A stretch of DNA of 64,000 bases from Mycobacterium sp. GA-1285 (lineage in GTDB: Bacteria; Actinomycetota; Actinomycetes; Mycobacteriales; Mycobacteriaceae). Positions 17,032-25,384 of this stretch are shown piece by piece (the stretch's first letter is position 1; every line of letters begins with the position of its first letter). The notes under the pieces are model-generated. The model was not told the DNA's origin. It saw only the letters and a program-made list of their open reading frames with translations, and made no database searches. The stretch is taken from NCBI RefSeq assembly GCF_001499905.1, contig NZ_LQIS01000011.1:1-64000 (forward strand), read 5' to 3'. The translations under genes were made by a program, and so were the position numbers.

Positions 17032-18270
17032 TCAGAGTCCCAGCGCCGCTTTGGCCAGGATGTTTCGCTGAATCTCGTTGCTGCCGGCGTAGATCGAGCC
17101 GGCCCGGTCGTTGAAGTAGCGCAATGGTGCGACGGCTTGCCAGGGCTCACCGCTGAGGTATCCATCCGGCGGCGGTTCGAACTCGGCGATCGGCCCGCCA
17201 GGGCAGGTCGCGTGCGGCTGGTAAACGCGGCCCCGCGGCCCGGCCGCTTCCATGGCGAGTTCGGTGATCGCCTGGCTCAACTCAGTCGAGAGCACCTTGA
17301 GCATCGACGAGGCGGCGCCGGGGTTCCTCCCCTCGGCGACGGTCGCCAACACCCGGTACTCGAGGATTTCGAGCACTTCGGTGCGGATCCGCGCGTCGGC
17401 CAGCTTGCGGGCGAAGGCCGGGTCGTCGAGCAGCCGGCCCCCGCTGGGTCCCGGTTCAGCGGCCGCGACCGTGGCGATCTCCTGGGCCATCACCTGCAGC
17501 GCCGGTGACGACGCCCCGCCGCCGCGTTCGAACTCCAACAGGTACTTCGCGACGGTCCACCCGTCGTCGATCTTGCCGAGGACGTTCGTCGTCGGCACCC
17601 GCACCTCGTCGAAGAAGACCTGGTTCTGAACCTCTTCTCCGGATGTCATCACCAGAGGCCGGATCTCGATGCCGGGGGAGGACATGTCGATGAGGACGAA
17701 CGTGATGCCCTGCTGTTTCTTCTGCCCCCTCGACGTCCGCACCAGCGCGAACATCCAGTTCGCCTCGCGGGCGTGTGTCGTCCAGATCTTGCTCCCGGTG
17801 CAGATGAGGTCGCCGGCCGATTCATCGATGACCGCCGCCATCGAGAGTGCGGCCAAATCGGAACCCGCCTCGGGCTCGGAGTAACCCTGACAGAAGAAGA
17901 CCTCGCCGGTCAGGATGCGGGGGAGGAAGAAGTCCTTCTGTGCGTCGGTCCCGAACTTGATCAGGGCGTGGGCGACCATGCGGATCCCCATCGGCGACAA
18001 CGACGGCGCACCCGCCAGCGTGGACTCCCGACTGAATATGTAGTGCTGGGTCAGGCTCCAATCGCAGCCGCCGTACTCGACGGGCCAGGCCGGTGCGGCC
18101 CACCCCCGTTCATGCAGGATCCGCTGCCATTCCATGCTCGCGTCGTGGTCGGCGTACACGCTGGTCATGAGGCGGCCGGCGCGGCGAAGCTCGGGCGTCA
18201 GCTTCTCGTCGAGAAAGCTGCGCACCTCGTCACGAAACTCCGTGTCCGCCGGTGACCACTTGAGGTCCAT
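17032..18270 (-). CDS. Acyl-CoA dehydrogenase, first subunit of a FadE pair
   Basis: 412 residues from ATG 18270. Flavin/substrate motifs are clear: FFCQGYSEPEAGSDLAALSM and GSKIWTTHAREANWMFALVR. At the position of the catalytic YEGT motif it has YAGSNEIQRNILAKAALGL, so the glutamate is replaced by alanine; in ChsE-like heteromers the base can lie elsewhere. A proline/glycine-rich insertion (GGPIAEFEPPPDGYLSGEPW) precedes the C-terminus. Together with the downstream FadE it probably forms an alpha2beta2 dehydrogenase for a bulky (ring- or side-chain) acyl-CoA. The promoter region carries a small palindrome at 18310-18319. Confidence 0.8.
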   Translation of the reverse strand: MDLKWSPADTEFRDEVRSFLDEKLTPELRRAGRLMTSVYADHDASMEWQRILHERGWAAPAWPVEYGGCDWSLTQHYIFSRESTLAGAPSLSPMGIRMVAHALIKFGTDAQKDFFLPRILTGEVFFCQGYSEPEAGSDLAALSMAAVIDESAGDLICTGSKIWTTHAREANWMFALVRTSRGQKKQQGITFVLIDMSSPGIEIRPLVMTSGEEVQNQVFFDEVRVPTTNVLGKIDDGWTVAKYLLEFERGGGASSPALQVMAQEIATVAAAEPGPSGGRLLDDPAFARKLADARIRTEVLEILEYRVLATVAEGRNPGAASSMLKVLSTELSQAITELAMEAAGPRGRVYQPHATCPGGPIAEFEPPPDGYLSGEPWQAVAPLRYFNDRAGSIYAGSNEIQRNILAKAALGL

Positions 18271-18309
18271 CGTCGATCCCCTGTCTCTTACCGCCCTACA
18301 CAGTAAACC

Positions 18310-18319
18310 TAGTTGACTA
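18310..18319. promoter_or_regulatory. Small palindrome upstream of FadE pair
   Basis: TAGTTGACTA (TAGT-TG-ACTA) lies 40 bp before the start of the first FadE gene in an AT-rich stretch of the 135-bp gap shared with the divergent PAS gene. It may be an operator for one of the two TetR genes nearby. Short arms make this a weak call. Confidence 0.25.
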
Positions 18320-18405
18320 TGTGGCCAGTTGTGGGGCCGCTGACGTGAATCGGCGCTCCGGGATAAGCGGAACGGGCACGCCGGGGCGACGGCATAATTG
18401 AGTTC

Positions 18406-18807
18406 GTGGAGAGGCGACGAGACAGTCATGTTGCGAAGTCGCCGACGGCTGTTCTCGGTGAGTTGCCGGCATTGGTGGTGCTCGACCGCCTACCGGTGCC
18501 GGTGTTGGCGATAGCCGAAGACGGTGCGATCGTGTTCGCCAACGAGGCGTTCGCAGACATGGTCGGCTACACCGCCGACGCACTGCGCGAGCTGCATTTC
18601 CACCAGATCTTCCACACGCTGCCCACCGATGAGCCCGCGGTGTCGGTGATGCGCGCGCACGAGGAGCTGGTCGTCGAACTCCTACACCGGGACAGCTCGA
18701 TCGTGCGGGCCAAGATGAGCAAGTCGGCCCTGCGGCGCGGCAGCGATCCGGTCGCCTTGGCCACCTTTCAGGATCTGACCGAACAACTCTGGGTCGAAGA
18801 ACTGTGA
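18406..18807 (+). CDS. Single PAS-domain protein
   Basis: 133 residues from GTG 18406. The core VLDRLPVPVLAIAEDGAIVF, ANEAFADMVGYTADALRELH and TFQDLTEQLWVEEL is one complete PAS domain with its usual N-terminal hydrophobic strand, 'NxAfxxxxGY' helix and final beta strand. There is no output domain, so it must act by binding a partner, or as a free ligand/redox sensor. CATAAT at 18393-18398 ends 7 nt before the GTG, the spacing of a leaderless mycobacterial promoter. The gene ends 1 bp from the convergent TetR stop. Role unknown. Confidence 0.7.
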   Translation: MERRRDSHVAKSPTAVLGELPALVVLDRLPVPVLAIAEDGAIVFANEAFADMVGYTADALRELHFHQIFHTLPTDEPAVSVMRAHEELVVELLHRDSSIVRAKMSKSALRRGSDPVALATFQDLTEQLWVEEL

Positions 18808-18808
18808 A

Positions 18809-19468
18809 TCAGGGCTCGAGGGGTGGGGCGGATTGGCGCATCGACTCGCGAGCCAGGTACTGCTGGAAATAGGTCAGCGACTCCTCGGTCACCAAAGCCT
18901 GCAGCAGGACCCCCCAGATTCGTCCGAGGCGTTCCATCACGTCGACGCCGGACGAGGTTGAGCTGGTGAGCAGTTCGGCGCCCGTCATCGATCCGACAAC
19001 GGTCTCGGCGACCGCGACGGGATCGAGGTCAGGGCGTACGTCGCCCTCCTCGATCGCCAGCGTCACGCTCGACGAGATTTCCTCGAGCCAGCGGTCGTAG
19101 ATGCGGGTATTGGCCTGGCTGAACCCCCCGAAGGCGCGCCGCAACTGGACGGCACTTCTGGCGACCATGTGCGTGGAGAGCAGGTCCGCGACAACGAAAC
19201 ACGAGTGGATGATGCGTTCGAGGGCGGGCGCCGCGGACTCGCTGATCTTCTCGAACGCGTCGAACAGGGTTGCGCTGCCCTCCTCGATGATCGCAGCGGC
19301 CAGCGCTTCTTTGGAGTCGAAGTGGTAGTACAGAGCGCCCTTGGTCATCTCGGCGTGATCGATGATGTCGCCCAGGTTGGTCGCGGGATAGCCGATCTCG
19401 TTGAACAGCTCCACCGCGGCATCGATGATCCGTCGTCGGGTCGCCTCGGATCGGGCTTGCCGCGCCAT
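18809..19468 (-). CDS. TetR-family regulator, ScbR-like (downstream of pair)
   Basis: 219 residues from ATG 19468 (MARQARSEATRRRIIDAAVE). The helix-turn-helix is FNEIGYPATNLGDIIDHAEM then TKGALYYHFDSKEALAAAII. The pattern 'TKGALYYHFxSKExLA' and the C-terminal domain (LSTHMVARSAVQLRRAFGGF) resemble the gamma-butyrolactone-receptor-like (ScbR/ArpA) branch of TetR proteins. No butyrolactone synthase is visible nearby, so the ligand is unknown. It lies 63 bp downstream of a related TetR gene and is probably co-transcribed with it. Convergent with the PAS gene. Confidence 0.8.
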   Translation of the reverse strand: MARQARSEATRRRIIDAAVELFNEIGYPATNLGDIIDHAEMTKGALYYHFDSKEALAAAIIEEGSATLFDAFEKISESAAPALERIIHSCFVVADLLSTHMVARSAVQLRRAFGGFSQANTRIYDRWLEEISSSVTLAIEEGDVRPDLDPVAVAETVVGSMTGAELLTSSTSSGVDVMERLGRIWGVLLQALVTEESLTYFQQYLARESMRQSAPPLEP

Positions 19469-19531
19469 CGCCGACACCTCCCGATTTCCTGGCCGCCACC
19501 GGTGGAGATGGCCTGGTCGGGGGATCATAGA

Positions 19532-20266
19532 TCATCTCAACGGGGATGCCGACTTGATGGCGACGATGGTCCGCCGCTTGAGGAACTCGGCGAGGTAAGA
19601 GATGCGGTCTGGGTCGGTCAGGCCGGGAAGGATCAGCATCCACGCGGACTGCAGGTCCCGCAGGAAGCGTTCGGGGTCGTCGAGATCGCTGGTCTGCCGT
19701 AAGCCCATGTAGACCGAGACCAGAAGGCGGCCGATCACCTCGGCGTCGCCGTTGTCGCGGATGTCGCCTTCTGCGACCGCCCTCTCGATAACCCTCGTGT
19801 AACCCTCGACCCACCGGCCGAGGACCGCCGACTGTAATCCGTCGGTGCGGCCGATGTACTCGAGAAGATTCAGTCCGGCCCTCGCCACCTCGCTGCCGAT
19901 GTCGTCGATCGCGATCCGAAACGACAGATCGATGAGCGTCTCCACGCCGGATAATCTGCGTGCCAGCACCTCGTCGACCGACGCTCGCGCTTCCTCCATG
20001 CGGAGTTCGACGATCGCCGACGCCAGCGCGTGTTTGGAGCGGAAGTGAAAGTACATCGCCCCCTTGGTGACCGCCGCGTCCGCGAGGATGTCGTCGAGGT
20101 TGACCCGGCTGTAGGAGTTGCGCGCGAACAGACGAGACGCCGCACGCAAGATCTGAAGCCGCGTGTAGTCCGATCGTCGATCGACGTGTTCTGCCGGTGG
20201 GGGAACGCGGTTCAGTGGGAGCCTCGTTTGCCCGAAGTTGACCAACCCTGCGATTCTTTCATCCAC
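19532..20266 (-). CDS. TetR-family regulator, ScbR-like (upstream of pair)
   Basis: 244 residues from ATG 20266, with a 30-residue extension before the DNA-binding domain; a later start is possible. The helix-turn-helix reads ILRAASRLFARNSYSRVNLD and DILADAAVTKGAMYFHFRSK. It shares the ScbR-like pattern of the next TetR, and the two probably arose by duplication, which allows homo- or heterodimers. It is divergent from the flavoprotein at 20571 across a 304-bp region that contains palindromes. Likely target: that region and perhaps the FadE pair. Confidence 0.8.
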   Translation of the reverse strand: MDERIAGLVNFGQTRLPLNRVPPPAEHVDRRSDYTRLQILRAASRLFARNSYSRVNLDDILADAAVTKGAMYFHFRSKHALASAIVELRMEEARASVDEVLARRLSGVETLIDLSFRIAIDDIGSEVARAGLNLLEYIGRTDGLQSAVLGRWVEGYTRVIERAVAEGDIRDNGDAEVIGRLLVSVYMGLRQTSDLDDPERFLRDLQSAWMLILPGLTDPDRISYLAEFLKRRTIVAIKSASPLR

Positions 20267-20570
20267 TTCCCCGGTTCGACGAATTCCGTGCCGTTAGCTG
20301 TGTGCGACACCCCGGCGGTCGCGTGTTCCTCCGGCGCTCTCGATTCCTGGGCAATCTTTTCGTCTGACTTCTCCGAAATGCCGCACGTCGAATTGTCGTG
20401 TCCGACACGTCAGACTTTAAGTCATAATTCAGCGCCTATAACATCCAAAAAGTATGTAAAGTAACCCAGGTGATGACTTCCGGTTCGCGGCGATCCGTGT
20501 CGCGGCCCGTCGGTCACCCTGCGTCGCACACGTCGTTCCTCGCGTTGCCGCGACCCGGGAGACGTTAACG
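20267..20570. promoter_or_regulatory. Divergent promoter region with palindromes
   Basis: This 304-bp gap separates a TetR gene (minus) from a flavoprotein gene (plus). CGTGTCCGACACG at 20397-20409 is a perfect 5-bp-arm palindrome with a 3-bp centre, and GACTTTAAGTC at 20413-20423 is a second one. The segment 20413-20465 is markedly AT-rich and likely holds the promoters. No gene is seen in it. Confidence 0.4.
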
Positions 20571-21452
20571 GTGCAGTGGGACGACGAAGTCGATGTGGTG
20601 TGTGTCGGTGCCGGTGCGGCCGGGCTCGCACACGCCATCGCACTCGACGAGTTCGGTGGCGAGGTTTTTCTCACCGACTGGGGCGTCGGGCAGCGCCACT
20701 GGCTCGGCACGAACGCGGCCGACGAGTGCACCCGGCACTTCTTCGCCGAGATGACGTCCGACTTGGGCCCGCTGCACTGCCAGTCCCATGACCTCGGCGT
20801 GCCCATCCGCGCCGTGCCATCGCATGTACCCGCCGAGACCACCCGCATGGTCGCACCGTTCGTCGGGGCGCGGTTGCGCGAATGGGCCGCTCAATGTCTG
20901 GCGTCGCCGTTCGGTTACCTGTCGACCCGGCTACCGGATTGGAGCGCGACGACTGTCTGCGCGTCGGACGGCCAGATACTCGAGGTCCTCGAGATCGGCT
21001 CGCTTTCCGGCGATTCCGAAGAGCTCGCCGGCGCCGTGTCCGATCTGCTCCTCAAGGGTGTGGCCGACCGTGACATCGAAGTGCACTCCGACCATGCGCT
21101 GCAACGCCTGGTTTTCGAGGAGGGTGTCGCGGTGGGCGCGGTGTTCGCAACGTCCGCCGGGTCGATGGCGGTCCGGGCCCGGCACGGGATCACGGTGACC
21201 AGTGGAGCTGCACAACTCGCCGAGGTCGATCGGCGGTCGGTGTCGGGCGACGTCCTGCGCGTCTGCCTCGTCGGGCAGCGTGCCAGCAGGTTCGGTCGCG
21301 TCGAGGTGCTCACCTCCGAACCGCCCACAGTGTCAAGCGCGGCGTGCCGTGCGCGCGGGCGCCGCTTACACGCCGATCTTCATAGGACGTACCGCCACTC
21401 AGGGTCGTGGCGATGCGGCGAAGTCCACGGGTATCCGCCCCCGGGCGAGTAG
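20571..21452 (+). CDS. FAD-binding protein (fumarate reductase/ketosteroid-dehydrogenase-like N-terminus)
   Basis: 293 residues from GTG 20571 with GGGAGA upstream. DDEVDVVCVGAGAAGLAHAI is a GxGxxG dinucleotide-binding motif of the type found in FAD-dependent dehydrogenases such as 3-ketosteroid delta-1-dehydrogenase, and a second strand AVFATSAGSMAVRARHGITV resembles the central FAD strand. At 293 residues it is much shorter than those enzymes (about 500-560) and no substrate-domain motifs are seen, so it may be a truncated or minimal member. The last 54 bp overlap the end of the convergent dcpA-like gene. Function unknown. Confidence 0.5.
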   Translation: MQWDDEVDVVCVGAGAAGLAHAIALDEFGGEVFLTDWGVGQRHWLGTNAADECTRHFFAEMTSDLGPLHCQSHDLGVPIRAVPSHVPAETTRMVAPFVGARLREWAAQCLASPFGYLSTRLPDWSATTVCASDGQILEVLEIGSLSGDSEELAGAVSDLLLKGVADRDIEVHSDHALQRLVFEEGVAVGAVFATSAGSMAVRARHGITVTSGAAQLAEVDRRSVSGDVLRVCLVGQRASRFGRVEVLTSEPPTVSSAACRARGRRLHADLHRTYRHSGSWRCGEVHGYPPPGE

Positions 21453-23246
21453 CGCTTCCATCTCGGCGCCCGGCACCGGATGCGACAGCAGGAACCCCTG
21501 CGCCCGGTGGCATCCATGCGCGAGCAGGGTGCGGGCGGCCTCCTCGGTCTCCACGCCCTCGGCGACGAGCTGCAGGCCGAACGCCTCCGCGAGCGCGATG
21601 ATGGCGCGGACGATGGCGAGATCGCCACGGTTTTCGCCCAGCTCCCGCACGAAGCCTTTGTCGATCTTCAGGGTGTCGACGGGCAGTGACTTCAAGTGCG
21701 ACAGCACGCTGTAGCCGGTGCCGAAGTCGTCGATGGCGACCTGCACGCCCACCTGTTTGAGACCGGCCAGCGTCTTTCGGGTGGTTTCGATGTCCTGCAC
21801 CACGATGCTCTCGGTGATCTCCAGGCACACCGATCCGCCTTCGAGGCCGAACTCGTCGATGGTGCCCGCGACCGATCCCACGAATCCGTCGCTGACCAGT
21901 TGGACCGGCGAGACGTTGACCCGCAATACCGCGTCGCGGCCGACGCCGCGCGCGCGCCATTGCGCGAACTCGCGGCACGCCGTCCGCATCACCCAGCGTC
22001 CCAATTCGCCTGCCAGGTTGATGGATTCGGCCACACCGATGAACGAACCGGGCGCGAGCAGGCCCCGCGTCGGATGCTCCCAGCGGACCAATGCCTCGGC
22101 GGCGAGGATCTCGCCGGTGCGCATGTTGACCTCGGGCTGATAGTGCAGGAGAAGGGCGCCCGTCTCGATGACGCTGTGTAGGTGGAGCTCGATGTCGTTG
22201 CGGAAGTCGGACTCCAACGACATCTGATCGGTGAAGACCGCCACCTCGTTCCCGCCGGAAGCCTTGGCGGTCAACACCGCTTGGTCGGCGCGCCGCAAGA
22301 GATCCGATGTGTCGTCGCGGCCCGGGTCGCCCAACGCCACTCCGATGCTGACCGTACGGGTGAGCGTCTCGCCGTCGACCGCGACCCGCTCATTGAGCGC
22401 CGTCTGCAACCGAGTGGCAAGTTCCCTGGCGGTGTCGACGTCCGTCGGCCCAGCAGGCACGACCACGAACTCGTCGCCACCGAGCCGGGCGAGGAAGGTG
22501 CCGTCGTCGGCGCTTTGACGCAGCCGTTCGGCCAGTACGCGAATGAACCAGTCACCCGCGGTGTGGCCGAGGTAGTCGTTGATGGCCTTCAGCCGGTCCA
22601 GATCGAAGAACAGCACCGAGACCGGTCCCGGTCGGCCCTGCTGCAGACGAGCGTCCAGGTGCGCGAGCAGGGCGCGCCGGTTACACAATCCCGTCAGATC
22701 GTCGTGTTCGGCCAGGTGGCGGAGGCGATCCTCGGCTTCGACACGCGCTTGAACCTGGGCGAACAGAGAAGCGATCGCCTTGAGCGCGTTGAGTTCTTCC
22801 GGAGCCCAGTCCCGGTCGCCGAATTTCACGAAGCCGAGCACTCCGGAGGTGATGTCGCCCGAGAGCATCGGCACGCACGCCATCGAGGTCGACGGAACCT
22901 GCCTGCCCTCGGCGATGGTCTGCTGATACTCCTCGGTCGAGGGCTCCGGACGGAACACGATCGGTTCCTTCTGGTGCTCGCACCGGGCGAACACCGGATC
23001 GGCGTCGGCGAAATAGACCACGCGTAACGGGTCGGGATCCGGAATCCCGGGCCGGACCGGCCATTCGGCGACCAGCACCGACGCGCGGATCCGATGATCG
23101 TTGTGACGCAGAAAGCTGACGTCGACGCCGAGGTACTCGACGAGGTCGGCCAGGACGCGCTGGCTCACCTCGACCGACGTCGCGGCGTTCACACCCATCA
23201 GCTGCGTGGCGACCGAGGTGACGAGGTTCTCGAGGCTGCTGGGCAC
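21399..23246 (-). CDS. dcpA: Bifunctional GAF-GGDEF-EAL cyclic-di-GMP enzyme
   Basis: 615 residues, domain order GAF (about 20-165), GGDEF (175-335), EAL (355-605). This matches M. tuberculosis Rv1354c and M. smegmatis DcpA in order and length. The synthase site RLGGDEFVVV (GGDEF 256-260) is intact; no RxxD inhibitory I-site stands five residues before it. The phosphodiesterase site has AAEALVRWEHP (EAL 384-386), AIDDFGTGYSVLSHLKSLPV, TLKIDKGFV and VAEGVETEE, all intact. It should therefore both make and break c-di-GMP, with the GAF domain as sensor. It starts in the last base of the moeY-like gene, so the two are co-translated. Confidence 0.9.
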   Translation of the reverse strand: MPSSLENLVTSVATQLMGVNAATSVEVSQRVLADLVEYLGVDVSFLRHNDHRIRASVLVAEWPVRPGIPDPDPLRVVYFADADPVFARCEHQKEPIVFRPEPSTEEYQQTIAEGRQVPSTSMACVPMLSGDITSGVLGFVKFGDRDWAPEELNALKAIASLFAQVQARVEAEDRLRHLAEHDDLTGLCNRRALLAHLDARLQQGRPGPVSVLFFDLDRLKAINDYLGHTAGDWFIRVLAERLRQSADDGTFLARLGGDEFVVVPAGPTDVDTARELATRLQTALNERVAVDGETLTRTVSIGVALGDPGRDDTSDLLRRADQAVLTAKASGGNEVAVFTDQMSLESDFRNDIELHLHSVIETGALLLHYQPEVNMRTGEILAAEALVRWEHPTRGLLAPGSFIGVAESINLAGELGRWVMRTACREFAQWRARGVGRDAVLRVNVSPVQLVSDGFVGSVAGTIDEFGLEGGSVCLEITESIVVQDIETTRKTLAGLKQVGVQVAIDDFGTGYSVLSHLKSLPVDTLKIDKGFVRELGENRGDLAIVRAIIALAEAFGLQLVAEGVETEEAARTLLAHGCHRAQGFLLSHPVPGAEMEALLARGRIPVDFAASPRP

Positions 23247-25384
23247 TAACCCTCCCTGACGCCGTCGGGGCTGTCGCGACGGTGGTGGCTGCGGCGCCGG
23301 CTGCGTACCGACGAGCGGGCTGCGTAGGTGAGCCTGAGGATCAACGCCTGCGACTCCGCCGGACCGGTGCCCGCGAGCTGGTGAAAATCATATTGCAGCC
23401 TGCCGAGGTCGTCGGCGAAAGTGGGAGAGACGCGGCGGCGGTCCGGCTCGTCGAGCGCGTACAGGAATGGCGGTGAAACCGGTTGCACGGCAAGGCCGTG
23501 CTGCTCTGCCCGGATCCACACCGACTCCACTGCCGCCCCGGCGCGCGCGTAGTCGGCCAGGCGGCGCCCTTTCACCGAGACGACCGCGAGACCTGCGCAG
23601 CCTCGTACCCGGCGCTCGGTGTCGTCACCGAGGGCCCGCCCCCCGTCCCACTCCTTCACGTGGTTCATCACCTCCGGCCGCCGAAGGACCTCGAGCATCA
23701 CCCAATCCGCCGGGGAGAGCTCGAGGGTGCGCACGTCGATGCCGGAGTCCAGTGAGGGGGCGTCGGGCCATCGCAGTTCGGCGAACATCTCGGCGTGCAG
23801 GCGCGGAGTCAGATACCGGATGCGGTCGGCGGCAGCCAGGATCGCCGCGGCCGATTCGAGGTCGTCCCGCCCGGTCAGGATCCTCAACCGGGCGCCTTCG
23901 GCGTCCGCGGCGGCCGCCAGGATCGCGACCGTGCCGGCGGAGATCGGTGCCGCGTTGCCGAGACGCCGATTCGTTTCACGGGCCAGCATCGGCTCGTACA
24001 GCGATGCGAGTTCGGGGTCGTCGCCCGGCGCGAGCGTCAGCGTCGCGATCAACGGTGAGGCCTCGTCACCGGCGCCGTAGTGCACCTGCCCGGTCATGTG
24101 GTGCACGGCGGCCGCCACACGTGCGTTGAAGGTGGCGGCGCCGACGGCGACGGCGCTGGCCCGCAAACCGACGTCCATCGTCGTGGTGTACCGCGGGTCC
24201 AACGCGATCGTCGCCGATCCGGTCGCCACCTCGATTCGCCAGGGTTGAGCATTGCCACCCGAGGGCGCGCGCTGTGCGGCGGCGGCGATGGCGTCCGTCG
24301 CTCGGTGCGGTGGAACTTTCACAGGCGGGTCGTCGACGGGGTGTTCCTGGGCGGGCACCACGGGGGTCTCGAGTCGGTCGAAGACCTCGTCGATGTCCAT
24401 CCGCGCCCGTCCGGACGGGAGATGCTCGCCCAAGCCGATTCGCCTGACGGCTTCGGCGACCAAACTCGTGTTCAGTGCCACCTCGGACGTCAACTGCGGC
24501 CACGTCGACAAAGTCTGTCCCACCTCGAGCAGCGAGGCCGCCATCCGGGCCGAGACCTGGCTCGCCTCGACGAGTCGGAGCGAGTACGGCAACTTGTCGG
24601 TGCTGCTGAGATTCGCCAGACCGGTCGCGTCCAGGTCACCGGCGAGACCGTGGAGAATCGGGCGCGCCGGATCGAGGTCGAACCGCTCGACATCGATCAG
24701 CGCGCGATCGCTGGTCGTCATGAGCACCGGGATCCCGCGCGCCCGTGCGGCTTCGCGGACCTGAAGTTTGGCGTCCAGGGAGTCGCATTCCTCGATCACG
24801 ATGTCCACGCCGTCGAGGAATTCGTGCACGGTCTGCGCGTTGACGCCCGAGACGTCGACGCGCACGGGGAAGTACGGATCGAGTTCAGCGATCCTCCTGG
24901 CGCACACGATCGCCTTGTTCACCCCGATGTCGAGCACCGAGGCGGGCACCCGGTTCAGGTTCGTCAGATCCATGTCGTCGAAGTCGCTCAACCGCAAAAG
25001 ACCGCACAGCCCCTGAGCCGCCAGCGCGTAGGCGATCGTGTGACCGACACTCAATCCGACGACTCCGACCGTCAGGCCACCGAGCCTTTTCTGTTCGGCC
25101 GGGGTGATCAGGTTTCGGTTGCGATCCAGACGCACGCGGCGAAACCCTTTGGGACCGAGGATGTCGGCCACGGCACGGCGCCACGGATAGTAGGCCCAGC
25201 GAATCGGTTCGGCGAGAACATCTTCGGGCGGTGATGGGCGTGATTCGCGCAGCGCCCGCTGCTGTTGTGCTGCGCTGTCAATGAACGCGATGCGCGGATC
25301 TGACCGCAGTTCGGCGAGGACGGGATCGTCGGCGAGCAGAACTACTGCCGTGCACCGATTCGAATCGCCGTCCCCGTCGATCAC
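23246..25384 (-). CDS. moeY: MoeY-like fusion: ThiF/E1 adenylyltransferase fold plus nitroreductase fold
   Basis: 712 residues, close in size and position to Rv1355c (MoeY) beside Rv1354c. The first half is an E1/ThiF/MoeB-type domain: GLTVGVVGLSVGHTIAYALA (nucleotide loop) and RLSDFDDMDLTNLNRVPASV (the 'D.D.v..sNLNR' ATP site), with IEECDSLDAKLQVREAARAR after it. The zinc Cys pairs and an obvious catalytic Cys of MoeB are not seen. The second half is nitroreductase-like (AAAQRAPSGGNAQPWRIEVA, LARETNRRLGNA), ending in a basic tail. Molybdopterin synthesis is an old database label and is doubtful; a flavin-dependent modification of an activated carboxyl group fits better, as inference. Confidence 0.8.
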   Translation of the reverse strand: MIDGDGDSNRCTAVVLLADDPVLAELRSDPRIAFIDSAAQQQRALRESRPSPPEDVLAEPIRWAYYPWRRAVADILGPKGFRRVRLDRNRNLITPAEQKRLGGLTVGVVGLSVGHTIAYALAAQGLCGLLRLSDFDDMDLTNLNRVPASVLDIGVNKAIVCARRIAELDPYFPVRVDVSGVNAQTVHEFLDGVDIVIEECDSLDAKLQVREAARARGIPVLMTTSDRALIDVERFDLDPARPILHGLAGDLDATGLANLSSTDKLPYSLRLVEASQVSARMAASLLEVGQTLSTWPQLTSEVALNTSLVAEAVRRIGLGEHLPSGRARMDIDEVFDRLETPVVPAQEHPVDDPPVKVPPHRATDAIAAAAQRAPSGGNAQPWRIEVATGSATIALDPRYTTTMDVGLRASAVAVGAATFNARVAAAVHHMTGQVHYGAGDEASPLIATLTLAPGDDPELASLYEPMLARETNRRLGNAAPISAGTVAILAAAADAEGARLRILTGRDDLESAAAILAAADRIRYLTPRLHAEMFAELRWPDAPSLDSGIDVRTLELSPADWVMLEVLRRPEVMNHVKEWDGGRALGDDTERRVRGCAGLAVVSVKGRRLADYARAGAAVESVWIRAEQHGLAVQPVSPPFLYALDEPDRRRVSPTFADDLGRLQYDFHQLAGTGPAESQALILRLTYAARSSVRSRRRSHHRRDSPDGVREG

